Program-made: the position numbers and the translations under genes | Shown: positions 58,050-64,000 of the stretch, piece by piece | How positions within the stretch are numbered: position 1 is the first letter of the stretch | Layout of the letters: each line of letters starts with the position of its first letter | From: Cycas panzhihuaensis | Lineage: Eukaryota; Cycadophyta | DNA length: 64,000 nt | Direction: 5' to 3' | Assembly (NCBI GenBank): GCA_023213395.1 | Contig: CM041465.1 | Location: 192,889,741 to 192,953,740, forward strand | The notes under the pieces: generated by a model | Databases searched by the model: none | Told to the model about the DNA's origin: nothing | What the model saw: only the letters and a program-made list of their open reading frames with translations

Positions 58050-58360
58050 TATTAATATGGTAGTTTACCCAAATAATGTTAATATGTAGTGTCAATAATA
58101 TGGAAAATAATGTGGAGATTGAGGCCAATATAAGCTAATATATGATTAACATATGTATACTTTGAGCATATATATAAAGAGATCTACAGTCCATTATGTA
58201 TAATCATTAATCTGTATCAATGTAATCTATTAATCTTTTAGTGGTGGGTTTTTACCTAAAGGTTTCCCACTTAAATTTGTCATACTATATGCTTGTTATC
58301 TTATGTGCTTATTATATACACAAACAATCTGTATTATATGTTTCATTCTTATTTCTATCA
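58050..58360 (+). repeat. 5' LTR of K
   Basis: About 311 bp, starting TATTAATATGG where the 3' copy has TGTTATCATGG, and ending CTATCA. A TATA-like TATATATAAAG lies near 58170. Confidence 0.88.
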
Positions 58361-58371
58361 CAGTATCAGAG
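58361..58371 (+). promoter_or_regulatory. Primer-binding site of K
   Basis: CAGTATCAGAG matches 9 of 11 bases of TGGTATCAGAG, abutting the LTR. Confidence 0.75.
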
Positions 58372-59679
58372 AAAATGGTTGTATGCAATAGAAGCTTTGG
58401 TTAGGCAAATTGATAAGGTCATAGGTTACTGAGTAGTGTTAGCATAACCCTTCATTAAGGATTGATCTTCTTCAACAATAGTAAGAATAATCACAATATA
58501 ATAATGGTCAATTTTTGAGTAGCAAGGATTTGACTCTTTTGGGACCTTAGGTACCTCTACTATTTTTAGATCTATTTTGATAAGTTATAGGACATAAAGA
58601 CACTACAGACATGAGGAGAGAGTTGACAACATCATACAAGAGGCTATACACTGGTAATTCTTTATTTAAAATTTATTGTAGAAGAGTCACCCTCATGTTT
58701 GTATTATTACATTAATATTTAGAGGTGAGGAGAGAGGTGATGGAAGGCTTCGCTTCTTTCTTTATAGGTTCATGGTCATGACATTATTTCATTGGTTAGG
58801 ATGAGTCACTATCCATTTGTGAAAGTTGCCTTTATGATATTTATAGAGACCATGAAGTTGTTACACAACTTCAAACATGTTGCCAACTGTTAGAGAGATA
58901 CTAATTATAGGTTATGAGATTAAAATGGCATACCATAGTGAAGATCAAGTAGTTTCCTTCCCCTTGATGAATGAATCATAGTATATTGATCGAGTTGCAG
59001 TTTAAGTTACCTTACATAGGTTACATAGTCATAGCATTGTTGCACATGCTTATCTTATGTTTCTAACTGAGATAAAGATTTAGATGAAGTCACTTGATGT
59101 CGAGTAGTCACCTCTTGTGATAAAGGCACCATGCACAGATCTAGTCATGTTAGAAACCTGTCATGAAGTTTACATAGTCATGTATTAAAAATCAAAGGTA
59201 TTTTGATATATTAAGGTGAAAACCTTAATAATCTTTGATAAATATTTTATTTAGTTAATATTTATAATGTTGGAGGATTTATGGTGTAATATAGAGGTTT
59301 ATTGATGTGATGTTTTATTTTCTTCATTTTGATACATATGAGTGAGATGTTTTTGGTGCATAACGTTTGGCTCCCTATAGTTGTGTGCTTGACCATTGCA
59401 TTAGATATTTTTTTATTATTATGGTGCCATGATTAATACTTGAGAGATTCATCTTAATATATAGATGTTTTATATATTAAATTCAAACTTGCAACGTGTT
59501 CAGTGTTGCCTTTATTGTTGAATTATCCATAGGCTCATGAGTGAGTATTTAGCTGCCTTATTGAGCCATTGTATTTTATGTTTTGGAATGGATTATGTGT
59601 GTGTAATTTAACACTATATTTGAGGGAATATTGCATGTGTAAGTTTATGTAGAGACACAATGTTTGCTCATTTTTCACC
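58372..59679 (+). other. Leader of K and unreadable 5' coding region
   Basis: No gag block could be identified with confidence. The gag start is probably in the right-hand part. Confidence 0.45.
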
Positions 59680-62600
59680 ATGGAAACGTTGGCTCCCCAT
59701 GTCATCTTTAATGGAAATAACTTCTTGAATGGAAGGCAAACATGGAATTAGTTATAATGGTGAACCAACTTTAGTGCATTACTAAATCTACATCATTGGT
59801 TATTCCTTTGGATGAGAAAGAGCATATTTGTGTGAGTAGAAATAGTTTATGGTTATGGGATTACTCAAGTTATCTTTGGCCTCACACTAGAGAGCTTGAG
59901 TCCAAACCTACCTCATAAGATTTGGACAAAGTTTTATGAGATGTTTGAGAAAAAAAAAAGATAAATTGATATGTTTCCCTAATAATGGAGTTACCAAATT
60001 CGATAATAGAGGATGAGAGTAACATAAATATGTGCCTAAATAAGATCACAAATTTAAAGAACAACTTAAAATAATTAAAGTCAAACTTAGTAGATGGTAC
60101 ACTACTCTTTACGATCATTATGTTAAAATTACCAATTTCATTTAGAACCATCCATGTAAAAGATAAAGTTATGGAGGTTGAATTGTTTGAGTCCTTAAAG
60201 AATTTGATTATAGTTAAGGATTCCAAACTAAAGCATCATGGAATGCTTATTAGTTTAGAATTAAATCAGGCCTTGGTCATGAAGACATAAAGGAAGGATG
60301 TTGTTAAGGAGGCTAAGTCCACACCAAAAATAAGAGAAACATCTTAGGAGAAGAAGAAGTTTACTATTAAGTATAACAACTACAAGAAGGAGGGTTGTAA
60401 AGAAAAGAAATGTTGGTTTAAGAAGCAGGACAAGTGAAAAGCTAACCAAGATGACAAAGGGAAGAGTGTAGTAGCACATTGCATTAGGGTGTTAAGAATG
60501 TTAGGTAACTCAAATTAGAGAGACTATTGGATCCTTAACTCTAAATTATAGAAATACATTACCTATCAGAAGGAAAACTTTGATGCCTTGGATGTTGGTA
60601 TGAGTGATGCTAATATTATTCTTGGAAATGCCCATGTATTTCCCATGGAAGGTGTTGGCTCTATTTTGCTTATAGGAGGTAAATTCAATGGGGTTTATTA
60701 TGTGCCCAAGATGAAGATCGACCTTCTTTCTACTCAAAAAATCTGCAAATAAGGTATGAAAATTAAGCTATATAATGATATATATACATAGTTAAGGATT
60801 CTAAAAACAACTTCTTTATCATTACTACTAGGAAAGTTCAAGATAACTTTTGTGTGTTTGAGAAATTTAGAGCCCAAAAGGAATCCTATGCTTTTATTTC
60901 TAATGCCAATGATGTGAGCAAGTTATGGAATGACCACTTTAGAAATCTTAACTATAGGAACATTAGCCTTATAAATAGGTTGAAGATGATGGTATATCTA
61001 CCATAGGTTTCATGTTTAGGAGGAATTTGTGAAGGATATATGTATGGGAAGAACCATCTCTATCCTTTTACTAGGGATTATGCCTGAAGAGTGAAAGAGA
61101 AGTAGAAACTTATGCATATCGATTTGATAAGGCTACTTTCAAATCCTTCTATATCAAGTGTTCATTTTGTTGTTATGTTTGTAGATGATTATTCCATGAA
61201 AACCTAGGTTTTTTTTCCTAGAAAGCAAGTCTAAAGTATTTGATTGCTTTCATGAATGGAAAATTTGAGTTGAGAATAAGAGTGATAAGAAAATAAATTT
61301 TTTGAGAAGTGACAATGGAAAGGAGTACGACAATAATGCCTTTAATTAGTTTTTCTTAGATCATAGTATAAAATGGGAACTAACCATCATATATACCCCA
61401 TAGTAAGATTGTATTACAAAGAGAAAGAATCATACCATGATGGATATGATGAGGTGCATAGTGCATGCAAAGAATCTACCACCAATGTTTTGGGAAAAAG
61501 TTGTTACAATAGTTATTTATACTCTTAATAAGGTATCAATGAAAGTTGTTTGTGGCATTACCCTTAAGGAGAGTTGGATCAATTAAAAACCTTCCATTAA
61601 TTATTTTAGAATATTTTTGTGCATTTCATATACACATATCCCAAATGCACATCAAAAGAAGATGGATCATAAGAGTTTGGAGTGTATCTTCATGGGGTAC
61701 TGTGAAGAGAATAAAGGTTATAGACTTTGGGATCCATAGGGGAGGAAGCCTTTGATTAGTTAGGATATTAAATTTAATGAGCCAATGATTTATCATACTA
61801 AGAATTCATCTAAAGATACTTTTTACCCCCCACTTCTTCTATTTTTAAGTCGCATTTCAGTAAACGTAGAGAATATTAAGCAAAATATTATGATAGAAAT
61901 GGAAGTTAGACCAAGTGGTAGTAATAATGAGGAGCCATCATAGGAAGAAATATGTATAACACTATGTGTTCCATTATGGGCTACGAGGATGATTAAGAAA
62001 TATGGAATGATGGTGGAAGATCTTGAAGATGGATGACAAATAAGAAGTCAACATGCTAGTCAAACTTTGAGAATGAACACCAATAACTCCAACAATCATA
62101 TTTTATATGAAGAAACAAAGGGAGATCCATAATGGAGAGCTACAATAGAGGAGGAGTATAGTTTGATCATGAAGAATGACACATTGTATTTAATTCCTTT
62201 ACCTCTATCTAAGAACTTGGTTGGTTTTAAGTGGGTCTATAAGATGAACTTTCATTTCAATGGAGAGGTAGACAAGCATAAGGCTAGACTTGTTATGCAA
62301 GTATTCAAATAGAAAGAAGGAATTAACTATAAGGAGACATTTGCACCAATCTCCAAGATGACAATAGTTTGATTAATTCTTGCTCTAATAGCTACATATA
62401 GTTAGGAGTTATACTAAATGGATGTGAATTCAACTTTCCTTAAAGGAGACTTAAAAAAGGAGATCTATATGGCTTAACCTCTTATTTTTATAAAGGACAA
62501 GATCATTTTGTTTGTCACTTAAAGAAAATTTTTTATGGCCTAAAATAAGAACCACATACTTGGTATACCAAGATAGATGCCAGATTAAAGGGGGATAGTT

Positions 62601-63600
62601 TTGTGATAATAAAATTGGAGCTGAGCCTATATTTTCAAAGAAATGGATCTATAATAGTAATTATTGTGTTGTATATGGATGATCTTATTATTACCAGCAA
62701 ATTCAATAGGACTATTATAGCTACAAAGTCCTATTTAGGACACACTTTTGATATGACAAATCTCATGCCACTTCATTACTTAGGCACCAAGGTCAAATAA
62801 ACAGATGATCGATTTATGATATCATAATCAAGGTATGTAGAAAACTTGCTTAGGAGATTCAGAATGAAGGATTATAATCGAATGAAGATATCATGTGTAA
62901 AGGGCACAAAGCTCCTAAAGGATATAGATAAGCCTACTGTAGATGGAACTCTATATTAGCAAGTGGCAGGGAGTTTGACTTACTTAACTCATACTAGTAT
63001 AAATATTACATATGTTATTGGATTGGTATCTTGATGTATACAAAAACCACATTGGGTTGTTATAAAAAGGATTCTGAAGTATGCTAAGGGAACTCTCAAT
63101 CTTAGCCTTAAATACCTTTGAGTTGGAGAGGTGAAATTACATGGGTACACTAATGCAGATTGGGGTGGAGATGCTAAAGATAGGAAATTAACTACTAGAT
63201 ATATTTTTGGTATTAGAAATGGATTTATATTATGGTAGTCAAAAAAGAAAACCACTATTATATTATCTTCTACACAGGTAGAATACCATGGACTCAATTT
63301 AGGTATGATGGAAGCTGTATAGTTACAAGGACTTTTGGAGATTCTTAGGATATCTTCTATCATGCCTATTATACTTGTTAGTAACCAAAGTACTATTCAA
63401 CTTTTAAAGAATCTTGAATTTCATGCATATATGAAGTATATATAGATCCAACACCATTACATCTGTGAGTAGATCAAGTTAGGGAAGTTGCAGATAGACT
63501 TTTTTCCAAGTGAAGAATAACTTGTGGACATATTTACGAAAGCTCTTACTAAAGATCACTTTATAAAGATTCTTGTCAATTTAGGATTTGGTGAAGTTAT
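59680..63600 (+). pseudogene. gag-pol polyprotein of element K, decayed
   Basis: Gag is only guessed (about 59680-60470; a Lys-rich stretch near 60350-60440 may be the former zinc-knuckle region). Protease downstream part at about 60525-60750 reads K-Y-I-T-Y-Q-K-E-N-F, then G-V-Y-Y-V-P-K-M and L-L-S-T-Q-K-I, with the active site lost. A pre-integrase-like L-N-Y-R-N-I-S-L-I block is near 60945. Integrase runs about 61100-61760 (H-I-D-L-I, V-D-D-Y-S-M-K-T-W, S-D-N-G-K-E-Y). RT runs about 62130-62830 (K-W-V-Y-K-M, catalytic Y-M-D-D-L at about 62672, L-H-Y-L-G-T). RNase H runs about 63110-63600 (N-A-D-W-G-G-D-A near 63155, S-S-T-Q-V-E-Y, V-D-I-F-T-K-A-L near 63517). Stops and frameshifts throughout. 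Confidence 0.85.
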
Positions 63601-63676
63601 CCTTGAGGTGAGATGTATTACTAAGGATAAAGGATATTCTAGCCCTTCGTGAAGACTTTAGAACCTCACATTTACA

Positions 63677-63687
63677 TTAAGAAGGGA
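63677..63687 (+). promoter_or_regulatory. Polypurine tract of K
   Basis: TTAAGAAGGGA directly before the 3' LTR start TGTTATCATGG. Confidence 0.85.
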
Positions 63688-63996
63688 TGTTATCATGGTA
63701 GTTTACCTAAATAATATTAATGTGTAGTACAAATAATGGAGAATAATGTGGATATTGAGGCCAATATAAGCCAACATATTATTAATGATTATATACTTTG
63801 AATATCTATAAAAAGAGATTTGAAGTCCATTGTATGTAATCATTAATCCATATTAATGTAATCTATTAATCTTTTAGTGGTGTATTTTTATTAAAAGTTT
63901 TCCCGCATAAATCTGCCATATTATATGCTTGTTATCTTATGTGCTTGTTGTATACATAAATGATATGTATTAAATGTTTCATTTTTGTTTCTAATA
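63688..63996 (+). repeat. 3' LTR of K
   Basis: About 309 bp, aligned end to end with 58050-58360. The last four bases of the window are its probable target duplication. Confidence 0.88.
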
Positions 63997-64000
63997 AGAT

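Larger units (their letters stand above)
58050..63996 (+). mobile_element. Copia retrotransposon K (about 5,947 bp)
   Basis: Plus-strand element with LTRs of about 310 bp at 58050-58360 and 63688-63996, a primer-binding site, decayed pol in copia order and a polypurine tract. The left flank AGATC and the visible right flank AGAT agree at all four bases available. LTR sequence and polyprotein differ from B/D/E and H, so it is another copia lineage. All coding domains carry stops. Confidence 0.9.

Noticed and set aside
1-64000. Cellular genes, tRNA or rRNA genes, CRISPR arrays, prokaryotic operons
   Set aside because: I looked for such features on both strands. Everything recognisable as coding belongs to retrotransposons, and no tRNA-like or repeat-spacer structure was seen.

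Overview
This window is non-genic plant nuclear DNA from a large, repeat-rich genome, almost certainly a flowering plant. It is very AT-rich, and I found no intact cellular gene, tRNA, rRNA or CRISPR array. Nearly all recognisable coding sequence is Ty1/copia or Ty3/gypsy retrotransposon protein broken by stops and frameshifts. Most primer-binding sites resemble TGGTATCAGAGC, the complement of the plant initiator-Met tRNA 3' end. Many stops are explained by C-to-T or G-to-A change (Gln to TAG/TAA, Trp to TAG), as expected for long-methylated, silent DNA. The species cannot be determined from the sequence.

Layout. (1) 1-13.8 kb is a nest of four copia elements. L (1-487) abuts A (488-2454), A abuts the gag of C, and C's reverse transcriptase is split by full-length B (4700-11770). 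(2) 13.8-21.5 kb is mostly featureless, with a short TRIM-like element (16274-16598), a decayed gypsy gag-protease (J, 18.3-19.5 kb) and simple repeats. (3) 21480-29056 is copia D on the minus strand, the same family as B, with a perfect 5-bp target duplication. (4) 29-39.4 kb is a Tat/Athila-like gypsy element I, split by copia H (32267-37528, minus, perfect target duplication). I ends at an LTR of family G. (5) 39397-41679 holds two 391-bp LTRs of family G in inverted orientation around 1.5 kb of AGATCT-rich DNA. (6) 42080-55261 is copia E (minus), split by non-autonomous element F (42505-48107). F keeps only the start of gag plus a roughly 400-bp tandem array. (7) 55.3-58 kb is poorly recognisable, with one integrase fragment. 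(8) 58050-63996 is copia K (plus), whose 3' target duplication runs to the window edge.

The elements do not cooperate as a pathway; the layout records successive insertions. Hand-counted LTR-pair identities are about 84% (E), 86-87% (B), 87% (F), 88% (H) and 90% (D). These agree with the one nesting that can be tested, F inside E. The items most worth follow-up are the TRIM-like element with 86-bp LTRs, element F (internal satellite array, and LTR ends that carry part of the primer-binding site), and the inverted G-family LTR pair.
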